Shown here: piece by piece, positions 1-8,677 of the stretch
Layout: the number at the start of each line of letters is the position of its first letter
How positions within the stretch are numbered: the first letter of the stretch is position 1
NCBI RefSeq assembly: GCF_011806575.1
Contig: NZ_JAATOO010000021.1
Location: 22,107-86,106 of the forward strand
Source: Vibrio hepatarius
Lineage (GTDB): Bacteria; Pseudomonadota; Gammaproteobacteria; Enterobacterales; Vibrionaceae
DNA: 64,000 nt
Direction of reading: 5' to 3'
Translations under genes and position numbers: made by a program
Notes under the pieces: generated by a model
Told to the model about the DNA's origin: nothing
Databases searched by the model: none
The model's input: the letters and a program-made list of their open reading frames with translations, nothing else

Positions 1-72
1 CGATGAAAAAAAGCGTTATTCATCGTTCTTAGTCTGAGTATCCCTAGAGTACACATCTAGGTGAGATTAGCG

Positions 73-972
73 TTACTCTTCTGTTGTTTCTGGAAGAGAC
101 TCTTCATCGGGGATGGTTACTTGTATTTGCAACACACGGCGGTTATCCGCTGAGGTTACTTTAAAGCTATAACCGTCGATCTCCACTACTTCACCACGTG
201 AAGGTAAGTGGCCGAAAGCCGTCATAACCATACCGCCAACCGTATCGACTTCATCATCACTGAAGGTTGTTTTGAAGCTGTCGTTGAACTCTTCGATGGT
301 GGTTAGCGCCTTCACTGAGTAGGTGTGTTTGCTCAGTTTACGGATATCTAACTCTTCTTCATCGTCGAATTCGTCTTCAATTTCACCAACGATTTCTTCA
401 AGGATGTCTTCGATAGTTACAAGGCCTGAAACGCCCCCGAACTCATCTACGACAATTGCCATGTGATAACGTTCCTCACGGAATTCTTTAAGTAGACGGT
501 CAACACGTTTACTTTCAGGAACAACCACCGCAGGACGGATAACTTGCTCGATATCAAATGGCGCACAGTCTGAGCCTAAGTATTTAAGTAAGTCCTTCGC
601 AAGCAGGATGCCTTCAACATGGTCTTTATCCTCACTGATAACTGGGTAGCGCGAGTGCGCTGCGTCAGTGATGAGGTTAACCAAAGCGTCGAGATCGTCG
701 CTACGGTCCACCGTAACCATTTGCGAGCGTGGGATCATGATGTCACGCACTCGCATCTCAGCGATTTCCATAACACCTTCAAGCATGTCGCGGGTGTCAT
801 GGTCAATCAGGTCGTTCTCTTCAGAGTCGCGGATAACGTCCACTAGCTCTTGGCGATCTTTAAGTTCACCCTGGAAGATTTGACCTAAACGGCCGAAGAA
901 GGACTTTCTACTCGGACCTTCAGATTTTTCTTTCTTACCTTCTAGAGATGAGGTCGAATTGTCTTCGTTCAT
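73..972 (-). CDS. corC: CorC-type CBS-domain protein (magnesium/cobalt homeostasis)
   Basis: The 299-residue protein has the family layout. A charged N-terminus is followed by two CBS domains (about 66-131 and 145-200, with the R-D-I-M-I-P-R signature near residue 77) and a C-terminal CorC/HlyC domain (about 215-290). CorC is linked to Mg2+/Co2+ efflux and to resistance to membrane stress; its CBS pair is expected to bind adenine nucleotide. There is no transmembrane segment, so this is the short soluble CorC/YbeX form and not a CNNM-like DUF21 protein. It is last in a ybeZ-ybeY-ybeX run, the usual gammaproteobacterial order, with 67 nt between it and ybeY. Confidence 0.93.
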   Translation of the reverse strand: MNEDNSTSSLEGKKEKSEGPSRKSFFGRLGQIFQGELKDRQELVDVIRDSEENDLIDHDTRDMLEGVMEIAEMRVRDIMIPRSQMVTVDRSDDLDALVNLITDAAHSRYPVISEDKDHVEGILLAKDLLKYLGSDCAPFDIEQVIRPAVVVPESKRVDRLLKEFREERYHMAIVVDEFGGVSGLVTIEDILEEIVGEIEDEFDDEEELDIRKLSKHTYSVKALTTIEEFNDSFKTTFSDDEVDTVGGMVMTAFGHLPSRGEVVEIDGYSFKVTSADNRRVLQIQVTIPDEESLPETTEE

Positions 973-1039
973 TGTTTCTCATTTAAGTAACGCTATCAGA
1001 AGTGTGATAGCACACGTAAGCTAATCAAAATAGTATGGA

Positions 1040-1507
1040 CTAGCTTTGCTTTTCAGCAATATAGGGGTCTTTAAAGCCCATAGATTGCATGATTTCTGTT
1101 TCGAGCGACTCCATTTCTTCAGCTTCGTCGTCCTCGATATGATCATAACCTAGCAGATGCAGACTACCATGTACAACCATATGCGCCCAATGTGCCATCA
1201 AAGGCTTGCCTTGTTCTTTGGCTTCACGCTCAACCACTTGGCGACAGATAATCAAGTCACCCAGAAGATCAATCTCTATGCCCGGAGGGGCTTCAAACGG
1301 AAAAGAGAGCACGTTAGTCGGCTTATCTTTACCACGATACTCGTGGTTGAGTTGATGGCTTTCTTCTTCATCAACGATACGAACCGTGACTTCTGCCTGA
1401 GGTTGAAACTTTTCAACGGTGTTGCTTAACCAACGTTGAACGTCTTCGAAACTAGGCAGACCATTTTCATTTTCGACAGCCAATTGTAGGTCGAGTTCGA
1501 TACTCAT
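1040..1507 (-). CDS. ybeY: Endoribonuclease YbeY, rRNA maturation factor
   Basis: The protein is a 155-aa single-domain metalloenzyme. The zinc motif HGxLHLxGYDH is intact (His113, His117, His123), and the acidic stretch that usually follows it is present. YbeY takes part in 16S rRNA 3-prime maturation and late 70S ribosome quality control in the cytoplasm. Its start codon overlaps the stop of the upstream phoH-like gene by 4 nt, so the two are translationally coupled. Length and motifs are normal for the family. Confidence 0.95.
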   Translation of the reverse strand: MSIELDLQLAVENENGLPSFEDVQRWLSNTVEKFQPQAEVTVRIVDEEESHQLNHEYRGKDKPTNVLSFPFEAPPGIEIDLLGDLIICRQVVEREAKEQGKPLMAHWAHMVVHGSLHLLGYDHIEDDEAEEMESLETEIMQSMGFKDPYIAEKQS

Positions 1508-2592
1508 GACTCTTTGCTCTCTTTTAGTGCTGATTGAGCGACGGCTTGAGCCTGGGCTTCGCGTTCTTCACGACGACGCTTTTCGTACTCTTTACGCTCT
1601 TTTTGGTCTTGCGCCTCCCAGTTCTCGTACGCGTTAACGATGCGCGCAACCACTGGGTGACGAACAACGTCATCCGACTGGAAGAAGTTGAAGCTGATCT
1701 CGTCGACTTCGTTCAATACTTCGATCGCGTGACGCAAACCCGATTTAGCACCACGTGGTAAGTCGATCTGGGTTACGTCACCTGTGATCACTGCACGTGA
1801 GTTAAAGCCAATACGTGTGAGGAACATTTTCATCTGTTCTACGGTGGTGTTTTGGCTCTCATCGAGAATAATAAACGCGTCGTTTAGTGTACGACCACGC
1901 ATGTATGCAAGCGGAGCAACTTCAATTACGTTGCGTTCAATCAGCTTCTCAACACGTTCAAAGCCTAGCATTTCAAATAATGCGTCGTACAGTGGACGAA
2001 GGTAGGGGTCGACTTTCTGGCTCAAGTCACCGGGTAGGAAACCGAGTTTTTCGCCCGCTTCAACCGCTGGACGAGTCAACAAGATACGACGAATTTCTTG
2101 GCGCTCAAGCGCATCAACTGCCGCCGCAACCGCAAGATAAGTTTTACCTGTACCTGCTGGGCCAATACCGAAAGAGATATCGTGTGTCACCATGTTGACC
2201 AAGTATTGAGCTTGGTTTGGTGTACGCGGTTTGATTACGCCTTTCTTTGTCTTAATAAAGACTTCTTTGCCGTGCTCGATATCCGATTCGGTGTTTTGTT
2301 CCAAAATGCCGGTTTCTTTGATGGCTAAATGGATTTCTTCTGGCTCGATATCAGGGATATTGCCACGCACTGGCGCAGTATTGACGTAAAGCGTCTTGAT
2401 AATTTCGAGTGCTGCCGCAGAGGTGTGAGGTTTACCCACGATGGTAAAAAAGTTGCCACGGTAGCTGATTTCAACACCTAAACGGCGCTCTAAGTGTTTG
2501 ATATTGTCGTCGAAAGGACCGCAAAGACTTGCCAAGCGGCGATTATCTGAAGGTTCTAGATCGATTTCTAGAGTTACAATTTTATTGCTCAA
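1504..2592 (-). CDS. ybeZ: PhoH-like ATPase (YbeZ)
   Basis: This 362-aa protein carries a P-loop GPAGTGKT at 144-151 and a Walker B region ILDES at 242-246, typical of PhoH NTPases related to the helicase superfamily 1 core. A KH-like N-terminal part (about 1-80) precedes it, and a charged, Glu/Arg-rich tail (about 325-362) ends it. YbeZ is known as the partner of YbeY in RNA metabolism, and the 4-nt overlap with ybeY fits that. It follows miaB on the same strand, with an intergenic hairpin between the two. Confidence 0.93.
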   Translation of the reverse strand: MSNKIVTLEIDLEPSDNRRLASLCGPFDDNIKHLERRLGVEISYRGNFFTIVGKPHTSAAALEIIKTLYVNTAPVRGNIPDIEPEEIHLAIKETGILEQNTESDIEHGKEVFIKTKKGVIKPRTPNQAQYLVNMVTHDISFGIGPAGTGKTYLAVAAAVDALERQEIRRILLTRPAVEAGEKLGFLPGDLSQKVDPYLRPLYDALFEMLGFERVEKLIERNVIEVAPLAYMRGRTLNDAFIILDESQNTTVEQMKMFLTRIGFNSRAVITGDVTQIDLPRGAKSGLRHAIEVLNEVDEISFNFFQSDDVVRHPVVARIVNAYENWEAQDQKERKEYEKRRREEREAQAQAVAQSALKESKES

Positions 2593-2620
2593 AGTTGCCT
2601 CTCATTTTTTGCCATCTTGT

Positions 2621-2646
2621 AGAAGCCCGATTTAGACCGGGCTTCT
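2621..2646. other. Intercistronic hairpin between miaB and ybeZ
   Basis: Perfect 9-bp arms AGAAGCCCG / CGGGCTTCT enclose an 8-nt loop. Neither side is followed by a clear T run, so this looks more like an attenuator or RNA-stability hairpin than a full intrinsic terminator for miaB. Confidence 0.6.
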
Positions 2647-2701
2647 AATGGCTTTACATACCTTTTTCTAAGATGGTCACTTAGTCAGGTATTTTCAAGC
2701 T

Positions 2702-4126
2702 TTAAGGCGTAAACGTTGCTACACCCAGCTCATCTTCGCGCTTGGTCTTCGCCATCATTTGTGTTGGAGAAATGATGGTACGCAAGTCCATGTCTTTTTC
2801 GGTACGTACGATTTCACCACGTAGTGAGTTCGCAAATACGTCAGTGATCTTCACATCAACAAACTGACCGATCAGGTCTGCACTACCTTCAAAGTTAACC
2901 ACACGGTTATTCTCTGTACGAGCGCGAAGCTCCATTAGATTCTTTTTCGATGGACCTTCTACCAGAACGCGTTGCTCTGTACCTAGCATCAAGCGAGAGT
3001 AACGCATCGCTTGGCTATTGATGGTTTGTTGCAGTTCGTATAGACGCTCTTTCTTCACTTCTTCAGATAGGTCGCACGGGTAATCTGCCGCAGGCGTGCC
3101 TGGACGAGGAGAGAAGATAAAGCTAAAGCTCATGTCAAAGTCTACGTCTTTGATTAGCTTCATTGTGTCTTGGAAATCTTTATCTGTTTCACCTGGGAAA
3201 CCGACGATAAAGTCTGAGCTGATTTGGATATCAGGACGCGCTTTACGCAGTTTACGGATGATCGATTTGTATTCGATACCTGTGTGCGGGCGCTTCATCA
3301 TCGTTAGGATGCGATCGCTGCCGCTTTGTACTGGCAGGTGCAAGAAGCTTACTAGCTCTGGTGTATCTTCGTATACCGCGATGATATCGTCGGTGAACTC
3401 AAGCGGGTGACTTGTGGTGAAACGAATACGGTCGATACCGTCGATAGACGCAACCAAACGAAGCAGGTCTGCAAACGAGCAGATTTCGCCGTCGTGCATA
3501 GGTCCACGGTACGCGTTGACGTTTTGGCCTAGTAGGTTAACTTCACGTACGCCTTGCTCTGCTAGCTGTGCGATTTCGAAAAGTACGTCATCCATTGGAC
3601 GGCTGACTTCTTCACCACGTGTGTAAGGTACGACGCAGTAAGTACAGTACTTAGAACAGCCTTCCATGATAGAAACGAACGCTGTCGCTCCTTCAGCGCG
3701 TGGTTCTGGTAGACGGTCGAATTTTTCGATCTCTGGGAAAGAGATATCCATCACTGGTGCGTCGTCTGTTTGAGATTGTTTAATCATCTCAGGCAGGCGG
3801 TGCAGTGTTTGTGGGCCAAAGATAACGTCAACGAACGGTGCGCGTTCGCGAATGTGGTCACCTTCTTGTGTTGCTACACAGCCACCAACGCCAATCACGA
3901 CGCCAGGTTTCTTGTCTTTTAGCGTTTTCCAACGACCTAGCTGGTGGAATACCTTCTCTTGTGCTTTTTCACGGATAGAACAGGTATTAAGTAGTAATAC
4001 GTCTGCTTCTCCTGGTTCTTCTGTCAGCTCGTAGCCGTTAGCCGCATTCAGTAGATCCGCCATTTTTGATGAATCGTATTCATTCATCTGGCAGCCCCAG
4101 GTTTTAATTAGCAGTTTTTTACTCAT
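2702..4126 (-). CDS. miaB: tRNA-2-methylthio-N6-dimethylallyladenosine synthase MiaB
   Basis: The 474-aa radical-SAM methylthiotransferase has three N-terminal cluster cysteines (Cys12, Cys49, Cys83) in the UPF0004 domain, the radical-SAM triad Cys157-x3-Cys161-x2-Cys164, and a C-terminal TRAM region (about 380-445). It converts i6A37 to ms2i6A37 in tRNAs that read UNN codons. The gene is divergent from ubiF and upstream of ybeZYX, as in Escherichia coli. All six cluster cysteines are present and the length is standard. Confidence 0.97.
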   Translation of the reverse strand: MSKKLLIKTWGCQMNEYDSSKMADLLNAANGYELTEEPGEADVLLLNTCSIREKAQEKVFHQLGRWKTLKDKKPGVVIGVGGCVATQEGDHIRERAPFVDVIFGPQTLHRLPEMIKQSQTDDAPVMDISFPEIEKFDRLPEPRAEGATAFVSIMEGCSKYCTYCVVPYTRGEEVSRPMDDVLFEIAQLAEQGVREVNLLGQNVNAYRGPMHDGEICSFADLLRLVASIDGIDRIRFTTSHPLEFTDDIIAVYEDTPELVSFLHLPVQSGSDRILTMMKRPHTGIEYKSIIRKLRKARPDIQISSDFIVGFPGETDKDFQDTMKLIKDVDFDMSFSFIFSPRPGTPAADYPCDLSEEVKKERLYELQQTINSQAMRYSRLMLGTEQRVLVEGPSKKNLMELRARTENNRVVNFEGSADLIGQFVDVKITDVFANSLRGEIVRTEKDMDLRTIISPTQMMAKTKREDELGVATFTP

Positions 4127-4416
4127 GTTGTTCGCTCGATCGTTAGTTTAAATTAAGGGAGCAAATCGCCCAATGTTTCCAGAAAGTCACCGATATAATA
4201 GCAATAGTGGTGACCAAGTTTTAGCCGCCCTCTCGGCGGTAAGCGGCGTATTGTACTGCTTTCAAAACCAACTGACCAGTGCTGACACTGATTCTCTTAA
4301 AAGCCATGTTACATAAGGGATTTGCCCTGATGGCCGATAAGGTTTTTCGTTACATTTTGATAATGAAATCGTACAATGAAAAACAGCCAAATAATCAATA
4401 CGATGAAGTACAAAAT

Positions 4417-5571
4417 ATGAGCAAGTATGATGTTGCAGTCATTGGTGGGGGTATGGTCGGTGCCGCCGTCGCGATTGGCTTTGCTAAGCAAGGAAGAAGC
4501 GTGCTGGTTGTTGAAGGAAAAGAGCCAATAGCTTTTACACCTGAACAGCCGATGGATATCCGTGTCTCAGCGATCTCTGAGCATTCTGTGGAAATCCTCG
4601 AAAGCCTTGGTGCTTGGCAAGCAATATCAGACATGCGTGTGTGTCCATACCGTCGATTAGAAACGTGGGAGCATCCCGATTGTCGTACCCGCTTCCATTC
4701 AGATGAGTTGAACATGGAGCGTTTGGGCTACATCGTGGAGAATCGCTTGATTCAATTAGGTTTGTGGGCTGAGTTTGAGAAGTATCCTAACCTTACACTG
4801 CGTTGCCCTGAGACGTTGGAACACATCGAGTTTTCGGCGACACCTCAAGTGACTTTGTCTTCCGGTGAGTGTGTTGCAGTGGATCTCGTGGTGGGCGCAG
4901 ACGGTGCGAATTCAAAAGTCCGTTCATTGGCGGGTATTGGTATTACGGCGTGGGATTACCGTCAGCACTGCATGCTCATCAATGTTGAAACCGAACTTCC
5001 TCAACAAGATATTACTTGGCAGCAGTTTAATCCAACCGGTCCTCGCTCGTTTTTGCCGCTGTGCGGTCATCAAGGTTCATTGGTATGGTATGACTCACCG
5101 AAACGAATTAAGCAGCTTTGCGGTATGTCTACTGAACAGCTCAGACAAGAAGTGCTGAGTCATTTCCCAGCAGAATTGGGTGACGTTAAAGTGCTCCAGT
5201 TTGGCTCTTTTCCATTAACGCGTCGCCACGCGCAATCCTACTATCAGCAAGGATGTGTTTTAGTGGGCGATTCGGCGCATACGATCAATCCGCTCGCAGG
5301 GCAGGGCGTAAACTTGGGTTTCAAGGACGTGGAAGCACTGCTAGACGTGACACATGGACAGCAAATCCTCTCTATGGACGTACTTAAGCAGTATGAACGT
5401 AAACGCCGCCCAGACAACTTGTTGATGCAATCGGGTATGGATTTCTTCTACAAGAGCTTTAGCAATGAGCTAGCACCGCTTAAGTTTGTGCGCAATGCTG
5501 CGCTGAAAGTGGCAGAGAAATCCGGGCCTATTAAAGCGCAAGTATTGAAATACGCACTTGGCTTAAAGTGA
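4417..5571 (+). CDS. ubiF: 3-demethoxyubiquinol 3-hydroxylase (UbiF-type FAD monooxygenase)
   Basis: This is an FAD-dependent hydroxylase of ubiquinone biosynthesis. The dinucleotide motif GGGMVGAAVA lies near residues 10-19, and the second FAD signature (GDSAHTINPLAGQGVN) is near residue 285. I chose the ATG at 4417 (384 aa) because the FAD fold begins about 5 residues later; the open frame runs 46 codons further upstream but that part is unlike the family and looks like leader. The UbiF, UbiH and VisC/UbiI families are similar. The position divergent from miaB is the E. coli ubiF context and decides the call. Confidence 0.87.
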   Translation: MSKYDVAVIGGGMVGAAVAIGFAKQGRSVLVVEGKEPIAFTPEQPMDIRVSAISEHSVEILESLGAWQAISDMRVCPYRRLETWEHPDCRTRFHSDELNMERLGYIVENRLIQLGLWAEFEKYPNLTLRCPETLEHIEFSATPQVTLSSGECVAVDLVVGADGANSKVRSLAGIGITAWDYRQHCMLINVETELPQQDITWQQFNPTGPRSFLPLCGHQGSLVWYDSPKRIKQLCGMSTEQLRQEVLSHFPAELGDVKVLQFGSFPLTRRHAQSYYQQGCVLVGDSAHTINPLAGQGVNLGFKDVEALLDVTHGQQILSMDVLKQYERKRRPDNLLMQSGMDFFYKSFSNELAPLKFVRNAALKVAEKSGPIKAQVLKYALGLK

Positions 5572-5590
5572 TTGTTAAATCTACAGATAC

Positions 5591-5619
5591 AAAAAAGCGC
5601 AGCTTGAGGCTGCGCTTTT
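5591..5619. terminator. Bidirectional terminator between ubiF and crr
   Basis: Arms GCGCAGC / GCTGCGC are flanked by A6 on one side and T4 on the other, with a 5-nt loop. It can serve the convergent genes ubiF (plus) and crr (minus). Confidence 0.88.
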
Positions 5620-5639
5620 ATCGTTTGGCTAAGTAGTGA

Positions 5640-6149
5640 TTACTTAGTTACACGTAGTACCGGTGTTTCACCAACAGTTACTGTACCAGAAAGCTTGTTC
5701 AGCTCTTTGATTTCGTCCATGTTAGAGATTACAACTGGAGTAAGAGTAGACTTAGCTTTTTCTTCTAGAAGAGCTAGGTCGAATTCGATGATAGTGTCAC
5801 CAGCTTTAACAGATTGACCTTCTTCAGCGATGCGCTTGAAGCCTTCGCCTTTCAGTTCAACTGTATCGATACCGAAGTGAACGAATAGCTCAACGCCGTC
5901 ATCTGATTCGATAGAGAATGCGTGGTTAGTCTCGAAGATCTTACCGATAGTACCGTTTACAGGAGCTACCATTTTGTCGCCTGCTGGCTTGATAGCAATA
6001 CCGTCACCAACGATTTTCTCTGCGAAAACAACGTCTGGCACATCTTCGATATTTACGATTTCACCTGATAGAGGTGCGATGATTTCGATTGCACCAGCAT
6101 CAGCGCTGTCATCAGATACAAGCTTCTTAAGTTTATCAAACAGACCCAT
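5640..6149 (-). CDS. crr: PTS glucose-specific EIIA component (EIIA-Glc)
   Basis: The 169-aa phosphocarrier has the phospho-accepting His91 in the VHFGIDTVELKG motif and the partner His76. It takes phosphate from HPr and passes it to the EIIBC of glucose-family sugars. Known wider roles in enterics and vibrios are inducer exclusion and control of adenylate cyclase; in Vibrio, EIIA proteins also influence biofilm formation. It is last in ptsH-ptsI-crr, with a 105-nt gap after ptsI that holds an imperfect inverted repeat (about 6199-6244). Confidence 0.97.
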   Translation of the reverse strand: MGLFDKLKKLVSDDSADAGAIEIIAPLSGEIVNIEDVPDVVFAEKIVGDGIAIKPAGDKMVAPVNGTIGKIFETNHAFSIESDDGVELFVHFGIDTVELKGEGFKRIAEEGQSVKAGDTIIEFDLALLEEKAKSTLTPVVISNMDEIKELNKLSGTVTVGETPVLRVTK

Positions 6150-6254
6150 TGTGTCATGCTCCTAACGTTTTTATGTAATTCTGTCGAATTATAGTATACC
6201 AATCTTAGAAGATAGACGACTATTTTTGCCGCCTATCTTATTGGAATTAGCTGA

Positions 6255-7979
6255 TTATTGAGATTTCTCTGCGATGAATTTTTCAACAACAGCTTCGATT
6301 TCAGCTGCAGTTGGAAGCGATAACGCCTCTTCTGCCATCGCTTTCACTTCTGCGAAGTTAGAGTTACGGATCACTTTCTTCACTGCAGGGATAGAGATGC
6401 CGCTCATTGAGAACTCATCCAGACCCATACCAAGAAGAAGAAGTGTCGCGCGTTCGTCACCTGCTAGCTCACCACACATGCCCGTCCATTTGCCTTCTGC
6501 GTGAGAAGCGTCGATAACCTGTTTGATTACCGTTAGAACTGCTGGTGATAGTGGGTTGTACAGGTGAGAGATCATCTCGTTACCACGGTCAACGGCTAGT
6601 GTGTACTGAGTCAAGTCGTTAGTACCGATAGAGAAGAAAGCCACTTCTTTCGCTAGGTGGTGCGCGATAGCGGCTGCCGCTGGCGTTTCAACCATGACAC
6701 CGATTTCGATGTTTTCGTCAAACGCGTGGCCTTCTACGCGTAGCTCTTCTTTGTACTCTTCGATCGCTTTCTTCAGTTCACGAATTTCTTCAACAGAAAT
6801 GATCATTGGGAACATGATACGTAGCTTACCGTGTGCTGATGCACGTAGGATGCCGCGTAGCTGGTCACGAAGGATTTCGCGACGGTCTAAGCTGATACGC
6901 ACTGCACGCCAGCCTAGGAATGGGTTCATCTCTTGAGGAAGATCCATGTATGGTAGATCTTTGTCACCACCGATATCCATAGTACGGATAATAACAGCCT
7001 GACCATTCATTGCTTCCGCAACTTCTTTGTACGCTTGGTACTGTTCGTCTTCTGTTGGTAGTGCGGTACGGTCCATGAATAGGAATTCAGTACGGTACAG
7101 ACCAACGCCTTCACCGCCGTTGCGGATGATACCGTCACAGTCTTTTACAGTACCGATGTTGCCGCATACTTCTACGCGGTGACCGTCAGTCGTTTCTGCG
7201 TGCAGATCTTTAAGTTTTGCGAGTTCTTCTTTTTCCGCTAGGAATGCCGCTTTTACTGCTTTCGCTTCTTCTACTTCAGCGTCAGAAGGGTTGATAACGA
7301 TTTTGTTGTTCATCGCATCAAGAATCAGCATGTCGCCATTCTTCACTTTCTTCGTGATGTCGTTGGTACCAACGATAGCTGGAAGTTCTAGAGAACGAGC
7401 CATGATTGAAGTGTGTGAAGTACGACCACCGATGTCACATGCAAAACCAAGAACGTAGTCTAGGTTGATTTGCGCAGTTTCTGATGGCGTTAGGTCGTAA
7501 GCAACCAAGATCACTTCGTCTTCAATATCGCTAAGAGAAACGATGTTGATACCTAGTGCGTTTTTAACGAAACGTGTACCGATGTCACGGATGTCCGTTG
7601 CACGCTCTTTTAGGTATTCATCGTCTAGAGATTCAAGTGCAGATGCTTGCTCTTCGATAACTGTGTGGATTGCGTTATCAGCGTGCATCTTGTCATTTTT
7701 GATAAGTGCTAGGATTTCTTCCTCTAGCTCTTCATCTTCAAGAAGCATGATGTGACCTTCAAAGATCGCTTCTTTCTCTTCACCGAAGGTTTCAAGTGCT
7801 TTTTGCTTGATTGTTTCTAGCTGAGCTGAAGATTTGTCGCGTGCTTCAAAGAAACGTGCAACTTCTGCTTCTACTTGATCGTCTGAAATAGTGTTTGTGT
7901 TTAGGACAATTTCATCTTCTTGAAGTAGTAGTGCTTTACCAATAGCAATACCAGGAGATGCTAGGATGCCTGAAATCAT
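6255..7979 (-). CDS. ptsI: PTS enzyme I
   Basis: The 574-aa phosphoenolpyruvate-protein phosphotransferase has the phospho-His189 in GGRTSHTSIMA, a PEP-binding TIM-barrel C-terminal half, and the active-site loop GMCGEL near residue 500. It starts the PTS phosphorelay by moving phosphate from PEP to HPr. It lies 139 nt downstream of ptsH; a strong hairpin in that gap probably tunes ptsI relative to ptsH. Confidence 0.98.
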   Translation of the reverse strand: MISGILASPGIAIGKALLLQEDEIVLNTNTISDDQVEAEVARFFEARDKSSAQLETIKQKALETFGEEKEAIFEGHIMLLEDEELEEEILALIKNDKMHADNAIHTVIEEQASALESLDDEYLKERATDIRDIGTRFVKNALGINIVSLSDIEDEVILVAYDLTPSETAQINLDYVLGFACDIGGRTSHTSIMARSLELPAIVGTNDITKKVKNGDMLILDAMNNKIVINPSDAEVEEAKAVKAAFLAEKEELAKLKDLHAETTDGHRVEVCGNIGTVKDCDGIIRNGGEGVGLYRTEFLFMDRTALPTEDEQYQAYKEVAEAMNGQAVIIRTMDIGGDKDLPYMDLPQEMNPFLGWRAVRISLDRREILRDQLRGILRASAHGKLRIMFPMIISVEEIRELKKAIEEYKEELRVEGHAFDENIEIGVMVETPAAAAIAHHLAKEVAFFSIGTNDLTQYTLAVDRGNEMISHLYNPLSPAVLTVIKQVIDASHAEGKWTGMCGELAGDERATLLLLGMGLDEFSMSGISIPAVKKVIRNSNFAEVKAMAEEALSLPTAAEIEAVVEKFIAEKSQ

Positions 7980-8070
7980 AGCGTTACCTTAAGTTGGTCA
8001 ACTTTTAAAACGGGAGAATAATGAGTGCACTAACGATAATTAGTAGCTTATATATCGCTCTATTTCCAAT

Positions 8071-8100
8071 AAAGCCATTTTGCTTTCACAAAATGGCTTT
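8071..8100 (-). promoter_or_regulatory. Strong intercistronic hairpin between ptsH and ptsI
   Basis: A perfect 12-bp inverted repeat AAAGCCATTTTG / CAAAATGGCTTT has a 6-nt loop, and weaker pairing extends outward. On the transcript strand only a short T run follows, so partial termination or RNA processing is more likely than a full stop. HPr is needed in excess over enzyme I, and such a site would give that ratio (inference). Confidence 0.6.
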
Positions 8101-8118
8101 AAGAAATAGGAGACCGGA

Positions 8119-8376
8119 TTAGTGTAGTTGATCCATTAGGGCAACTAGGTGGTCTACAGCTTGTTGAGCTTGTGGGCCCTCAGCAGAGATAGAAACTACT
8201 GTACCTTTTACTAGGCCAAGAGTTTGTAGTTTGAATAGGCTCTTAGCGCTAGCGCTTTTACCGTTAGAAGTCACAGTGATGTCCGCGTCAAATGCTTTCG
8301 CTTCTTTTACGAACTGAGCTGCTGGACGAGTGTGAAGGCCGTTTTCTGCAGTGATTTCTACTTGCTTCTCGTACAT
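8119..8376 (-). CDS. ptsH: Phosphocarrier protein HPr
   Basis: The 85-aa HPr carries the phospho-accepting His15 (GLHTRPA) and the conserved Ser46 region (SAKSLFKLQ). I chose the start at 8376 because it gives the canonical N-terminus MYEKQVEITAENG; the reading frame continues 16 codons upstream but those residues do not belong to HPr. It relays phosphate from enzyme I to EIIA domains and is first in ptsH-ptsI-crr. Confidence 0.97.
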   Translation of the reverse strand: MYEKQVEITAENGLHTRPAAQFVKEAKAFDADITVTSNGKSASAKSLFKLQTLGLVKGTVVSISAEGPQAQQAVDHLVALMDQLH

Positions 8377-8624
8377 GTTATATACCCCAATTGATTTATT
8401 TTTTGATAGTTTCTTTGCCAGCACCAGCTTAGCTTGTATTGGTAGATTCTACTACTCGCTGAATGTCCAGTACGTGTCATAAGTGATACCGCTTGCAAAA
8501 TTTTCACTTTTGATTCCAATCTTTGCTGGATCTCATAGTGTCATAATTTCTTAACTTAGCTCTTTTATTTTGAAGCTAGAAATAAAACTGTCCTGATATT
8601 ACCAAAGGTGAGGTAAGGATCAAC

Positions 8625-8651
8625 AAAAAAGCCCCAAAAAGGGGCTTTTTT
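8625..8651. terminator. Bidirectional intrinsic terminator downstream of cysK
   Basis: Arms AAAAAAGCCCC / GGGGCTTTTTT enclose an A5 loop. This 11-bp stem with A/T flanks on both sides separates cysK from the downstream ptsH operon on the minus strand. Confidence 0.9.
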
Positions 8652-8677
8652 AGACGAAAAATTGATTTCGCTACATG

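Noticed and set aside
1887..2198. Opposite-strand frames inside ybeZ, miaB, ptsI, ligA and other genes (up to about 156 codons)
   Set aside because: They lie wholly within strongly supported genes, lack ribosome sites and have no recognisable protein features; they are coding shadows.
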